This document shows, piece after piece, positions 29,845 to 39,444 of a stretch of 64,000 nt of DNA. This stretch comes from an uncultured Prevotella sp. (GTDB lineage: Bacteria; Bacteroidota; Bacteroidia; Bacteroidales; Bacteroidaceae), in NCBI GenBank assembly GCA_905236875.1, contig CAJOQT010000086.1, positions 1-64,000 on the forward strand. The letters run 5' to 3'. The position numbers were made by a program, and so were the translations under genes. The notes below the pieces were generated by a model. It had not been told where the DNA came from, did not search any database, and was given only the letters and a program-made list of their open reading frames with translations. How positions within the stretch are numbered: the stretch's first letter is position 1; each line of letters opens with the position of its first letter.

Positions 29845-31011
29845 ATGAATTTGTTTCTTGAGTTATTGCAAGTAGCATTGGGTACGCGAGAATGCTTGTC
29901 GCAGGTGCCATCAGCACGTAAATGGGATGCTATTTACGATGAGGCGGAGCGACAGGCTGTGGTGGGCGTGATGCTTGGTGGGTTGGAGAGGCTACCTCAG
30001 GAACAGTTGCCGTCTATTCTTTTTAAACTTAACTGGATAGGGACGGTGCAGATGCTGGAGGCTTCTTCGCAAGTAAATATGCAGCGTACACGAGACCTTT
30101 ATGTCTTGTTTCGCGATGCAAACAGATTACGAGAAAAAAGTGACAGTAAGGGTCAAATCTGGAATTGTTGTGTGCTAAAAGGAGTAGCTGTAGCGAGATA
30201 TTATCCGAAACCAGAAAGGAGACAGTGTGGGGATATTGACTTTTGGGTGATTCCCAGAGATAGTTCTGAGCTTGGAGCTCTTTGCGAGCAAAGTGAACAA
30301 GTTCGAGCAAAGAGTTTTGAGTCAGTTGGAAAGTATAAGGTTTCAAGTTGGAAGTTCCGAAAAAGCGTAATGACGTGGTTGCGGAGTCAGTATGAGATTG
30401 GACACAATGTGTGGCACAATGTGGAAGTTAAGGTGTTTGAAGATGTGCCGGTAGAAGTGCATTTTCACCCAGGATGGTTGTGGAATCCTTGGCATAACAA
30501 GCGGCTACAAAAGTTCTTTGAGAGTTTCGAACATGAAATACAAGAGTCTGACGAATTAGGTTTCCCTGTGCAGTCCGTAGTGTTTGATGCAGTATATTTG
30601 CTGGTACACATGTTCAGGCACATGGTTGCAGAAGGGGTGGGGCTGAGACATGTTGTGGATTATTACTATGTGGTGTCACAGTTGAAAGATAAAAATGAAA
30701 AGTTAAGAGTCGTGGAGACTTTACGGTCTCTTCACATGATGAAGTTTACCGGGGCGATGATGTGGGTGCTACAAGAGGTGTGTGGGATGCCAAAGGAGGA
30801 ATTACTCTGCGAGCCGAACGAGAAGGAAGGAAAGTTCTTGTTGGAAGAAATAAAACGTGGTGGTAATTTTGGGCTATATAGCAACGATAATAAAGAACGG
30901 AGTGTTGTGGCGCAATTGTTTGTCATGTTGCCGCATTACCCAAATGAAATATTGTGGATAGTGCCGTGGAAGTGTTGGCACAGATTCTGGCGCATCACAC
31001 ACAGGGATTAA
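29845..31011 (+). CDS. Nucleotidyltransferase family protein (NTP_transf_5-like), paralogue 2
   Basis: CCVLKGVAVARYYPKPERRQCGDIDFWVIP...PVEVHFHPGWLWNPWHNKRLQKF parallels 13530-14639. Confidence 0.85.
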   Translation: MNLFLELLQVALGTRECLSQVPSARKWDAIYDEAERQAVVGVMLGGLERLPQEQLPSILFKLNWIGTVQMLEASSQVNMQRTRDLYVLFRDANRLREKSDSKGQIWNCCVLKGVAVARYYPKPERRQCGDIDFWVIPRDSSELGALCEQSEQVRAKSFESVGKYKVSSWKFRKSVMTWLRSQYEIGHNVWHNVEVKVFEDVPVEVHFHPGWLWNPWHNKRLQKFFESFEHEIQESDELGFPVQSVVFDAVYLLVHMFRHMVAEGVGLRHVVDYYYVVSQLKDKNEKLRVVETLRSLHMMKFTGAMMWVLQEVCGMPKEELLCEPNEKEGKFLLEEIKRGGNFGLYSNDNKERSVVAQLFVMLPHYPNEILWIVPWKCWHRFWRITHRD

Positions 31012-31090
31012 AAGCTCTTGGCAAGACAAGCTGAAGAGACGAAATAATAAAAGGTTAGAGATTAAAGATTTCTTATGAACAATTGATATT

Positions 31091-31429
31091 ATGGATAAGG
31101 AAATTATTATAAAGCAAGAGGGAAGCAATGACGGACGTTCAATCTTTCTTTACTATGATTCCATGGCCGGAGTATATTTAGCCTATGGATTGTCGGCCTA
31201 CTATACGACGTTGGTGATGGATCCGTATATGTCGTATTCCGAAGAGATGCAGATGCCAGTGGCACTACTGAGGAAAAAACATATCCTTTACCTGCGACAA
31301 AGCACAAAGAAGGCAGAGCATAAACAGAAGGACTTCTACAAGTTTGTTTTGAATGCTCCTGTTGGCGATGCCGGCTATGAGCGGTGGGTACAGAAGATCC
31401 TGGAGAAGCACAATACATTATCATATTGA
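31091..31429 (+). CDS. Hypothetical protein (112 aa) between the nucleotidyltransferase and WecA-like genes
   Basis: ORF preceded by ATGGATAAGG; collinear with flanking genes. Confidence 0.6.
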   Translation: MDKEIIIKQEGSNDGRSIFLYYDSMAGVYLAYGLSAYYTTLVMDPYMSYSEEMQMPVALLRKKHILYLRQSTKKAEHKQKDFYKFVLNAPVGDAGYERWVQKILEKHNTLSY

Positions 31430-31437
31430 ATTGAGTA

Positions 31438-32643
31438 ATGAATAATATTGTAATTATATTATTGGTTTCGTTGGGTGCGATGATAGCATCCTGGATAGCA
31501 TTCCCATACGTTTTGAGGTTTGCACAGAATCACAATATCGTAGATAACCCGAATGCCCGTAAATTGCAGCGTGTTCCAGTGCCCGTTATGGGGGGATTGG
31601 TAGTCTATGCTGGAATATTGGTTGGGTGTACTATACTCTCATTCTTCCTGCGTGACATCAATTTGTTATTAGGCATTGGTGCAATGTCAATAATGTTATT
31701 CATTGGTATTTGGGACGATATGCGAGAATTGTCAGCAAAGCTGAGGTTCTTGTTGGAGTTTTCATTGGTAGGCATATACATGGCAATGACGGGTAATTAT
31801 ATTGACAGTTTTCATGGGATGTTTGGCATATACGAATTGAATGAGGCCGTTGCTGTTCCACTATCTTTGATTGCGGGCGTGGGCATTATGAATGCAGTTA
31901 ATTTGATAGATGGAGTTGACGGCTATTCGTCAGGATATGGAATGTTTGCTTGTGGATGCTTTGCCATAGTGTTCTATGTGGCGTTGCGCCCTATTTGGGT
32001 TTGCATATCTTTAATTGTTGTGGCATCCCTCTTTCCGTTCTTTATGCATAATGTTTTTGGTATCAAGTCAAAGATGTTTATTGGTGATGGCGGTACTCTG
32101 ATGTTAGGAATGTTAATGACGATTTTTGTTTTTGAAATCTTGTCAAAAAGTTCTCGATATGCCTATTTAGATCAATGCGACGTTTGTTTACCAGCTATGA
32201 CGTTAGCGATTTTGTGTGTACCAGTTTTTGATACGGTCAGAGTTATGACGATGCGTATCTTTCGTGGCCGTTCACCCTTTAAACCAGACAAGACGCATTT
32301 GCACCATTTGTTTATTGATATGGGATTCTCACACTTTGGATCTGCAATGTCAATAATGATGATAAATGCGATAGTTGTACTGGTCTGGTTGTTCTTATGG
32401 TGGTTTGGGGCTACAATAGAAATTCAGGCTGTTGCGGTAGTAGTAATGGGATTCATGGTGACATTCTTCTTTTATAAGTTGATGAAAATACAGCAAAACA
32501 AAGGATTGGTTGACGAAGAGGGGTATCCACAAGGAACATGGTTGTGGCATAAGTTCTGCCAAATTGGAGAAAAAAGTCACTTTGAGAAGGGAAGAGTTTG
32601 GCATTTTTTACGCTGGTTAATGGATTCCTTGACCCCAAGATAA
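31438..32643 (+). CDS. MraY/WecA-family undecaprenyl-phosphate sugar-1-phosphate transferase
   Basis: DNPNARKLQRVPVPVMGGLVVY, FIGIWDDMRELSAKLRFLLEF, NAVNLIDGVDGYSSG, FIGDGGTLMLG, DKTHLHHLFIDMGFSH. Confidence 0.95.
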   Translation: MNNIVIILLVSLGAMIASWIAFPYVLRFAQNHNIVDNPNARKLQRVPVPVMGGLVVYAGILVGCTILSFFLRDINLLLGIGAMSIMLFIGIWDDMRELSAKLRFLLEFSLVGIYMAMTGNYIDSFHGMFGIYELNEAVAVPLSLIAGVGIMNAVNLIDGVDGYSSGYGMFACGCFAIVFYVALRPIWVCISLIVVASLFPFFMHNVFGIKSKMFIGDGGTLMLGMLMTIFVFEILSKSSRYAYLDQCDVCLPAMTLAILCVPVFDTVRVMTMRIFRGRSPFKPDKTHLHHLFIDMGFSHFGSAMSIMMINAIVVLVWLFLWWFGATIEIQAVAVVVMGFMVTFFFYKLMKIQQNKGLVDEEGYPQGTWLWHKFCQIGEKSHFEKGRVWHFLRWLMDSLTPR

Positions 32644-32768
32644 TAAGGAGAGGTAGTTTTGTCCTAAAATAATAGGACTATTCTCCTTAAGACAGACCTT
32701 GAGGATTGAGTTCATTATAAATAATAATTTGATATCGAGATAATTAATAATTATAAAATAATAACAAA

Positions 32769-33992
32769 ATGATTAACGTAATTGGATTGGGCTACATTGG
32801 ATTGCCCACAGCATTGATGATGGCTTCCCACGGTGTGGAGGTCATTGGTACAGACTATAACAAAGAACTGGTTGCAACGCTGAACGCGGGCAGGACTACC
32901 TTCAAGGAAGACGGTCTCGATGAACTCTTTCAGTCCGCTGTGAAGGCGGGCATCAAGTTCACCACCGAATATCAGAAGACGGATATGTACATCGTGAGCG
33001 TGCCGACGCCTTACGACAAGTTCAGTAAGAAGGTCGATGCCTGCTATGTGGTGGCTGCCGTGAAAGAAGTAATGAAGGTTTGCCCGAAGGGTGCAACGGT
33101 GGTGATTGAGAGTACGGTTTCGCCAGGCACCATTGACAAGTACGTGCGCCCGGTAATTGAGGCGAATGGTTTTACGATTGGTGAGGACATCAATCTGGTT
33201 CATGCACCGGAACGTATCATTCCGGGCAATATGGTGTATGAGCTGCTGCATAACAACCGCACCATTGGCGCAGACAGCAAAGAGATCGGCGAGAAGGTAA
33301 AGGAGTACTACTCCAGCTTCTGTCAGGGTGAGATTGTGGTGACCGACATCCGCACCGCCGAAATGACCAAGGTGGTGGAGAATACCTATCGTGCCGTGAA
33401 TATCGCCTTTGCCAACGAACTTTCAAGAATCTGCCGTCACGACAATATGGACGTGTATGAGATTATCAAGATATGCAACATGCACCCCCGTGTGAACATC
33501 CTTCAGCCCGGTCCTGGTGTAGGCGGTCATTGTATCAGCGTTGACCCTTGGTTCCTAGTTGGCGACTATCCGCAGCTGGCCAAAGTGATTGACGAGAGCA
33601 TGAAGACCAACGACTATCAGCCTGTGTTTGTGCTGGAGCGTATCCATGAGATCATGAAGGAGCACAATATTACGGACAATAGAAGAGTCGGTCTCTACGG
33701 TCTTACCTACAAGGAGAATGTGGACGATGTGCGTGAAAGTCCGACGTTGCAGATGCTGGATATCCAGGAGCGTCACCTCGCCCGTCCGCTCAAGACTTTC
33801 GATCCATTTTTTACCGAGAAGGAAATCGTTAAGAACCAGGTTCTGGATTTTGACGAATTCTTAGATCAGATAGATATGATTGTGATTATGGTCAAGCACG
33901 ATCATATCAAGCAGAATTGGGACAAGCTGAAAAGTAAGGTGATTCTGGATTGTCACAATATCTGTCCGTTGGAAGGTGTTTACCATATCTGA
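32769..33992 (+). CDS. wecC: UDP-N-acetyl-D-mannosamine dehydrogenase
   Basis: MINVIGLGYIGLPTALMMASHGVEVIGTDYN...HAPERIIPGNMVYEL...GPGVGGHCISVDPWFL. Confidence 0.93.
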   Translation: MINVIGLGYIGLPTALMMASHGVEVIGTDYNKELVATLNAGRTTFKEDGLDELFQSAVKAGIKFTTEYQKTDMYIVSVPTPYDKFSKKVDACYVVAAVKEVMKVCPKGATVVIESTVSPGTIDKYVRPVIEANGFTIGEDINLVHAPERIIPGNMVYELLHNNRTIGADSKEIGEKVKEYYSSFCQGEIVVTDIRTAEMTKVVENTYRAVNIAFANELSRICRHDNMDVYEIIKICNMHPRVNILQPGPGVGGHCISVDPWFLVGDYPQLAKVIDESMKTNDYQPVFVLERIHEIMKEHNITDNRRVGLYGLTYKENVDDVRESPTLQMLDIQERHLARPLKTFDPFFTEKEIVKNQVLDFDEFLDQIDMIVIMVKHDHIKQNWDKLKSKVILDCHNICPLEGVYHI

Positions 33993-34014
33993 TACTTTAT
34001 ATAATTTCGTAGAA

Positions 34015-35310
34015 ATGAAGAAAGTAATGCTTGTGTTTGGAACGAGGCCGGAGGCGATTAAGATGTGCCCGCTGGTGAAGGAGTTCCAAAAGTATCCGGA
34101 AGAGTTTGAAACAATAGTCTGCGTCACTGGTCAGCACCGTGAGATGCTGGATCAGGTACTCGCTATCTTTGATGTGAAGCCCGACTATGACCTGAATATC
34201 ATGAAGCAGGGGCAGGACCTCTACGACGTGACTGCCCGTGTACTGACGGGGATGCGCGACGTGCTGACTGAAACTAAACCTGATGTGGTGCTGGTACATG
34301 GTGACACTACCACCTCTACTGCCGCTGCCTTGGCTGCGTTTTATCAGCAGATTCCTGTAGGGCATGTAGAGGCAGGTCTTCGCACCCACAATATCTATAG
34401 CCCCTGGCCGGAGGAAATGAACCGCCAGATAACGGGTCGTATAGCCACGTATAATTTTGCTCCGACTCCACTGTCTGAGAAAAATCTCCTGGAAGAGAAT
34501 GCGCAAGGACAGATATTTGTGACGGGTAATACTGTGATTGATGCTTTGCACATGGTGGTCAGCAAGCTCAACAACGACCCGGAATTAGCGAAACAACAAA
34601 GTGAAGTTCTTCGAGTCGCAGGGTACAATGTAACGCGGCTATATAATTCATCAAGAATTAGCGAATTAGAGAATAATGGCTGCGCAAGCAAAGAAAAATT
34701 CCCAAATTCTCAAATTCTTGATAAGAAAAAACTAGTCTTGATTACTGGTCATCGTCGTGAGAATTTCGGTGATGGATTCATCAGCATGGTGACGGCCATG
34801 AAGGATTTGAGCGAGAAGTTTCCCGATGTGGACTTCGTCTATCCCATGCACCTCAACCCTAACGTGCGCAAACCCATAGCCCAAGTTTTCGGTGATGAGG
34901 TGCTTCACCATGCTCCTTCTCCTTCAGGAGAGGGCTGGGGTGAGGCTCATAACTTCTTTTTCATTGAACCGTTGCAGTATCTGGAGTTCGTCTGTCTGAT
35001 GGAGAAGAGTACGGTAGTGCTGACCGACAGTGGTGGTATTCAGGAAGAGGCTCCTGGCTTGGGTAAGCCCGTGTTGGTTATGCGCAACACTACCGAGCGT
35101 CCCGAAGCTCTGGATGCAGGTACGGTGAAACTTGTAGGCACTGACCACGACCTTATCGTAAATGAGGTGAGCCGTCTGTTGGAAGACCAGACATACTATG
35201 ATCAGATGAGCCATGCTGTGAATCCTTATGGCGACGGTAAGGCCTGCTCACGTATTGTGCGTGTTTTAAACGGCGAGGCTGTTGACAGATACGAAATCAA
35301 ATCGAGCTAA
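34015..35310 (+). CDS. wecB: UDP-N-acetylglucosamine 2-epimerase (non-hydrolysing)
   Basis: MKKVMLVFGTRPEAIKMCPLVKEF...VHGDTTTSTAAALAAFY...GHVEAGLRT...LITGHRRENFG...TDSGGIQEEAPGLGKPVLVMRNTTERPEA. Confidence 0.95.
   Translation: MKKVMLVFGTRPEAIKMCPLVKEFQKYPEEFETIVCVTGQHREMLDQVLAIFDVKPDYDLNIMKQGQDLYDVTARVLTGMRDVLTETKPDVVLVHGDTTTSTAAALAAFYQQIPVGHVEAGLRTHNIYSPWPEEMNRQITGRIATYNFAPTPLSEKNLLEENAQGQIFVTGNTVIDALHMVVSKLNNDPELAKQQSEVLRVAGYNVTRLYNSSRISELENNGCASKEKFPNSQILDKKKLVLITGHRRENFGDGFISMVTAMKDLSEKFPDVDFVYPMHLNPNVRKPIAQVFGDEVLHHAPSPSGEGWGEAHNFFFIEPLQYLEFVCLMEKSTVVLTDSGGIQEEAPGLGKPVLVMRNTTERPEALDAGTVKLVGTDHDLIVNEVSRLLEDQTYYDQMSHAVNPYGDGKACSRIVRVLNGEAVDRYEIKSS
34649..34721 (+). repeat. In-frame palindromic element TCAAGAATTAGCGAATTAGAGAAT ... 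AATTCCCAAATTCTCAAATTCTTGA inside wecB
   Basis: Left 26 bp identical to 13011-13036; right arm is imperfect reverse complement. Confidence 0.9.
34912..34944 (+). repeat. In-frame GC-rich palindromic element (APSPSGEGWGEA) in wecB
   Basis: gctccttctccttcaggagagggctggggtgag; palindromic core CTCCTTCAGGAG. Confidence 0.85.
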
Positions 35311-35355
35311 AGTGTTTCTCCCTAAATCATAGGGTGTAAGTGGTTTAGTCAACTG

Positions 35356-36156
35356 ATGCCAGTTTTCCTCCAGACAGTAGTGAACAAGGATATTATCACA
35401 TACATGGAGTCGCTGCGGAATGAGAAGCAGCGCGAGGTGCTGATGAGGTTTTTCAAGACCGCACCAGGCGAGTATGGCTATGGCGATGAGTTCCTTGGAC
35501 TGAAGGTTCCGCAGACACGTGAGGTGGTCAAAGCTGCAGGGCCGGACTTCCCGATGGAGGAAGTGCCGGAGTTGCTGATGTCAAAATGGCATGAGGTGAG
35601 ACTTTGCGGCTTTCTGATTCTTGTGGCGAAGTTTGAGAAACTGGCTACCAAGCGGTTGGAAAACGATGCTGAGGCCATCAAGAAACGTGACGAGATTGTT
35701 CAGATGTATCTGCAATACGCTGAGCAGGCGAATAACTGGGACCTCGTGGATTTGACGGCACCAAAGATACTTGGCGGATGGTTGGTGACCCCCCTCTTGT
35801 CCCCCGAGGGGAATGACCCTATGCAGATAGATTATAAACGAAAAGTGTTGGATGAGCTGGCACAGAGCAATAACCTGTGGAAGCAGCGGATGAGCATCGT
35901 GTGCACGTGGAAGACCTCGCAGATGGGTGACCCTTCGTGGTGCCTGCGTTATGCCGAGATCCATCTGCATCATCCTCACGACCTGATGCACAAGGCTGTG
36001 GGTTGGATGCTTCGTGAGATGGGCAAGCGCGTGTCAATGGATTTGCTCCGCGAGTTCCTGCATCAGCACGCCCACGAGATGCCCCGTACAATGCTTCGCT
36101 ACGCCATCGAGAAGATGACGGAACAGGAACGTAAAGAATGGATGAGCACTTATTAA
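35356..36156 (+). CDS. DNA alkylation repair protein (AlkD-like); start may be 35404
   Basis: YGYGDEFLGLKVPQTREVVK...ADEANNWDLVDLTAPKILG-type signature (here AEQANNWDLVDLTAPKILGGWL). Confidence 0.9.
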   Translation: MPVFLQTVVNKDIITYMESLRNEKQREVLMRFFKTAPGEYGYGDEFLGLKVPQTREVVKAAGPDFPMEEVPELLMSKWHEVRLCGFLILVAKFEKLATKRLENDAEAIKKRDEIVQMYLQYAEQANNWDLVDLTAPKILGGWLVTPLLSPEGNDPMQIDYKRKVLDELAQSNNLWKQRMSIVCTWKTSQMGDPSWCLRYAEIHLHHPHDLMHKAVGWMLREMGKRVSMDLLREFLHQHAHEMPRTMLRYAIEKMTEQERKEWMSTY

Positions 36157-36173
36157 CTAAACACAATATTAAT

Positions 36174-36824
36174 ATGGGAAAGTTTGAAGTGAACGAGCAG
36201 CGAGAGCAGAAGAACATCTTTCAATTGATGGCGCTGCCGTATGCACCGGAGGCCTTGGAGCCAGTGATTAACAAAGAGACGATTGCTTTCCATCACGGGA
36301 AGCACTTGGCCGGGTATGTGAATAACCTCAACGGATTAGCCTCACCCCCTAACCCCTCTCCGAAAGACGAGGGGAGCTTTGGAGAACTTGAGGCTCTTGT
36401 GGAGATTGTGCTTCATAGTGAGGGGGCTATCCTGAATAATGCCGGGCAGATACTGAACCATAATCTGTACTTTGGACAGTTTACTGCTCCTAAATCAGAC
36501 AACAGACCTGTTGGCAGACTTGCTGAGGCCATAGACCGGCAGTTTGGTTCTTTTGAGGCTTTTAAGGAGGAGTTCCAGAAGAAAGGGGCTACACTCTTTG
36601 GGTCTGGTTGGGTATGGCTGTCAGCTGATAAGGATGGTAAACTGGTTATTACGCAGGAGCCGAATGCTGCCAATCCTATCCAGAAGGGCCTGAAGCCGCT
36701 TTTGACCTTCGATGTTTGGGAGCACGCCTACTATCTGGACTACCAGAACCGCCGTCCTGACCATCTTGCTGCACTCTGGCAGATTATTGATTGGGACGTG
36801 ATAGAAAGCAGACTTGACGGATGA
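36174..36824 (+). CDS. sod: Superoxide dismutase (Fe/Mn)
   Basis: FQLMALPYAPEALEPVINKETIAFHHGKHLAGYVNNLNGL...NNAGQILNHNLYF...DVWEHAYYLDYQNRRPDHLAALWQIIDWDVI. Confidence 0.96.
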   Translation: MGKFEVNEQREQKNIFQLMALPYAPEALEPVINKETIAFHHGKHLAGYVNNLNGLASPPNPSPKDEGSFGELEALVEIVLHSEGAILNNAGQILNHNLYFGQFTAPKSDNRPVGRLAEAIDRQFGSFEAFKEEFQKKGATLFGSGWVWLSADKDGKLVITQEPNAANPIQKGLKPLLTFDVWEHAYYLDYQNRRPDHLAALWQIIDWDVIESRLDG

Positions 36825-36859
36825 GTCTGTGCATAAGCTCTTAGACGTCGGGTGCTCCT

Positions 36860-37804
36860 TTACACTGTCTTCCGTTGATGTCTTGTGTACATGCGTGCGA
36901 CGATCGCTCCGCTGATATTGTGCCACACGCTGAAGATAGCACCGGGAATGGTGGCGAGAGGATAAGCAGCAAAGTGGATGGTTGCCAGACTGCTGGCCAG
37001 TCCTGAGTTCTGCATGCCCACCTCGATGGAGATAGCCCGTTTCTTGGGTTCAGACAGACCCAGCAGCCGTCCTATCAGATAGCCGAGGCTCAGTCCGCAG
37101 AGGTTGTGAAGCACGACGACCACCATGATTATCAATCCGCCAGCCATCAGCTTATCGGCATTGGCGGCAATGATAATGGCTACAATCAGTGCAACGGCCA
37201 TCGACGAGAAAGCCGGGAGATAATCCGTCGCCCGCTCTGTGAATTTAGGCCAGATCCATTTCACGAGTAATCCGACAACGATAGGCAGTATCACTACCCA
37301 GAGAATGCTTAGCAGCATTCCCGCTACATCTACATTGACGCTCTTTCCCGCCAAGGCCCATGTCAGCAAGGGTGTCAGCAGTGGAGCGAGTAGGGTAGAG
37401 ACGCCTGTCATTCCTACCGAGAGTGCCAGGTCGCCTTTAGCCAGATAGGTGATGACGTTCGATGCCGTGCCACCAGGACAACAGCCTACCAGTACGACAC
37501 CGAGGGCCAGTGCCTCGTCGAGCGAGAAGAGCCGGGATAATCCCCAAGCCAGTAATGGCATGATGGTGAACTGTGCCAGACAGCCGATCACCACATCCTT
37601 TGGGCGACTGAACACAATCTTGAAGTCGTGTAGGTTCAGCGTCAGTCCCATGCCGAACATCACCACGCCCAGCAGGTAGTTGATGACTGTAGGACGTATT
37701 TGTTGCAGCACGCTGGGGAACACCAATGCCAGCAAGGCAGCCGCCAGCACCAGCACGCCCATGTAATCTGATATGAAGTGGCAGAGTTTCTTCATTCTTT
37801 GCAA
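36860..37804 (-). CDS. Bile acid:sodium symporter (BASS) family transporter
   Basis: LVLVGCCPGGTASNVITYLAKGDLALSVGMT; ISIEVGMQNSGLASSLA. Confidence 0.93.
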   Translation of the reverse strand: MQRMKKLCHFISDYMGVLVLAAALLALVFPSVLQQIRPTVINYLLGVVMFGMGLTLNLHDFKIVFSRPKDVVIGCLAQFTIMPLLAWGLSRLFSLDEALALGVVLVGCCPGGTASNVITYLAKGDLALSVGMTGVSTLLAPLLTPLLTWALAGKSVNVDVAGMLLSILWVVILPIVVGLLVKWIWPKFTERATDYLPAFSSMAVALIVAIIIAANADKLMAGGLIIMVVVVLHNLCGLSLGYLIGRLLGLSEPKKRAISIEVGMQNSGLASSLATIHFAAYPLATIPGAIFSVWHNISGAIVARMYTRHQRKTV

Positions 37805-37868
37805 ATTTGGTTAGCAAAGATAGTGATAATAGAGGGGAAATCGGTTACTTCGTACAGAAAATTAACAA

Positions 37869-38219
37869 ATGTTGATTATTGTTATGAAGGACTATCCTGA
37901 CAGGATGACGATGGAGCAGGCGAGGGTGTTTCAGGCTGATGTGCTGAATATTGTCAGTCAGATACCTCGGGGCAGGGTGACGACATACGGACATATCGCT
38001 GCGCTGGCAGGCTGGCCGAGTCATTCACGGATGGTGGGACGCACGCTGCGCTATTCGCCAGAAGCCATACAGCTGCCTTGTCATCGGGTGGTGAACAAAG
38101 AGGGACGAACGGCTCCTGGCTGGAGTCAGCAGCGTCCGCTGTTAGAGGCCGAGGGCGTTGCCTTTAAGAGCAATGGGCATGTAGATATGCAGCGGTTCCT
38201 TTGGGAACCGGATGTGTGA
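37869..38219 (+). CDS. MGMT-family methylated-DNA--cysteine S-methyltransferase (short)
   Basis: FQADVLNIVSQIPRGRVTTYGHIAALAGWPSHSRMVGRTLR...LPCHRVVNKEGR (PCHR active-site motif). Confidence 0.92.
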   Translation: MLIIVMKDYPDRMTMEQARVFQADVLNIVSQIPRGRVTTYGHIAALAGWPSHSRMVGRTLRYSPEAIQLPCHRVVNKEGRTAPGWSQQRPLLEAEGVAFKSNGHVDMQRFLWEPDV

Positions 38220-38265
38220 TATCCTTTCCGCGTTGGAGAGAAGTCTGGAAGAAGGCTCGTCGCCG

Positions 38266-38586
38266 TCATTTTTTCTTTTTAGGCTTAGGCAGCAGCAGTT
38301 CCTTGCATGTCTCGCAGACAAGCTCCGAGAGGTAGTCGCGGTCATCAACGTCGGCTATATAGAAGTAATCCTTCGCTCCTTCGTATGGCGGACGCATATC
38401 GACAGTCCGCAATATCCTGCGTCCTGCTTCCGTTGGTTTCAGATAGAAGCAGTCGTCGCAGATGAGTCCGAAGATCTTCCCGTCACAATAAATCCCGTAG
38501 TCGCCAAACATTTTCCTGGTGACTATCTCGCCCGCTCCAGCGCACTGGTCGGCGATGTACTGTACAAAGTCTGAATTACTTGCCAT
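38266..38586 (-). CDS. TfoX/Sxy N-terminal domain protein
   Basis: MASNSDFVQYIADQCAGAGEIVTRKMFGDYGIYCDGKIFGLICDDCFYLKPTEAGR. Confidence 0.9.
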   Translation of the reverse strand: MASNSDFVQYIADQCAGAGEIVTRKMFGDYGIYCDGKIFGLICDDCFYLKPTEAGRRILRTVDMRPPYEGAKDYFYIADVDDRDYLSELVCETCKELLLPKPKKKK

Positions 38587-38742
38587 AATCTTAGATATGG
38601 CTTCATGTTGAAGCCTGCCATTGTTTTTTTGCGATTTCCGCATCAAAGTTAGTCATTTTTTATGAAAAACACAAGAAAAATCCATTTTTATATTCGTATC
38701 AGGAGAATAATCAGTATATTTGCCGTCAGATATTGAAAAGAT

Positions 38743-39441
38743 ATGACGGCGAAGGATGTGTTTGAACTGCGTAAGCATGGACTGAAGGAAGATGCCTACA
38801 GGGTTGCCCGTAGCCTCTACGCTACAGACAAGAGTCCATACACCTCGCTGGCTATGTTCTGGGCGGCTGTCGATATCCTGAAGTCGCGGTTTGGTGAAGG
38901 CCGTATTGACGAAGCCGAAAAGATTTTCCTGGCCCTTGAACGCATGTTACCCACTGTGCCGGACAAGGAAGGCTGGGTAAATGATGCCTTCCGGAAATGC
39001 CGGGACTTATTGGAAAAAGCTCATGTGCAGAAACGGTTTGTCGAAACCGGTCCGGAGCACTTGCAGACGGGTGTCTGGGGTGAGGGGCTGGCCGCAGCTT
39101 ACTTGCGTGAGAAGGGGTATGTCATCCTTGAGCGTGACTGGCATTCCAGACATCGTGACATCGACATTATTGCGCAGGACGGTGATACCACCGTCTTTGT
39201 GGAGGTGAAGACCCGTCGCACCCGTGACTTCGGCGAACCGCTTGATGCCATTGACTATCAGAAACGCAACAACCTGCGTCGCGCCATTCAGCATTACATC
39301 AATTACCGGAACATCACCAACTATCGTTTCGACGTCATCAGCATCATCGGCTCTTTCGACTGTGCGGATCCGGAGATTGAGCATATCGAGGATTTCAACA
39401 TTCAGGAAATGTCCAATCGGGGAACTTGGCGTCGCAGATAG
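38743..39441 (+). CDS. YraN-like (UPF0102) nuclease-fold protein with N-terminal extension
   Basis: GVWGEGLAAAYLREKGYVILERDWHSRHRDIDIIAQDGDTTVFVEVKTRR. Confidence 0.85.
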   Translation: MTAKDVFELRKHGLKEDAYRVARSLYATDKSPYTSLAMFWAAVDILKSRFGEGRIDEAEKIFLALERMLPTVPDKEGWVNDAFRKCRDLLEKAHVQKRFVETGPEHLQTGVWGEGLAAAYLREKGYVILERDWHSRHRDIDIIAQDGDTTVFVEVKTRRTRDFGEPLDAIDYQKRNNLRRAIQHYINYRNITNYRFDVISIIGSFDCADPEIEHIEDFNIQEMSNRGTWRRR

Positions 39442-39444
39442 TTT

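Noticed and set aside
30312-30365. Possible in-frame repeat insertion in nucleotidyltransferase paralogue 2 (KSFESVGKYKVSSWKF)
   Set aside because: Low-complexity gttggaa-type repetition is suggestive, but I found no clear second copy in the window
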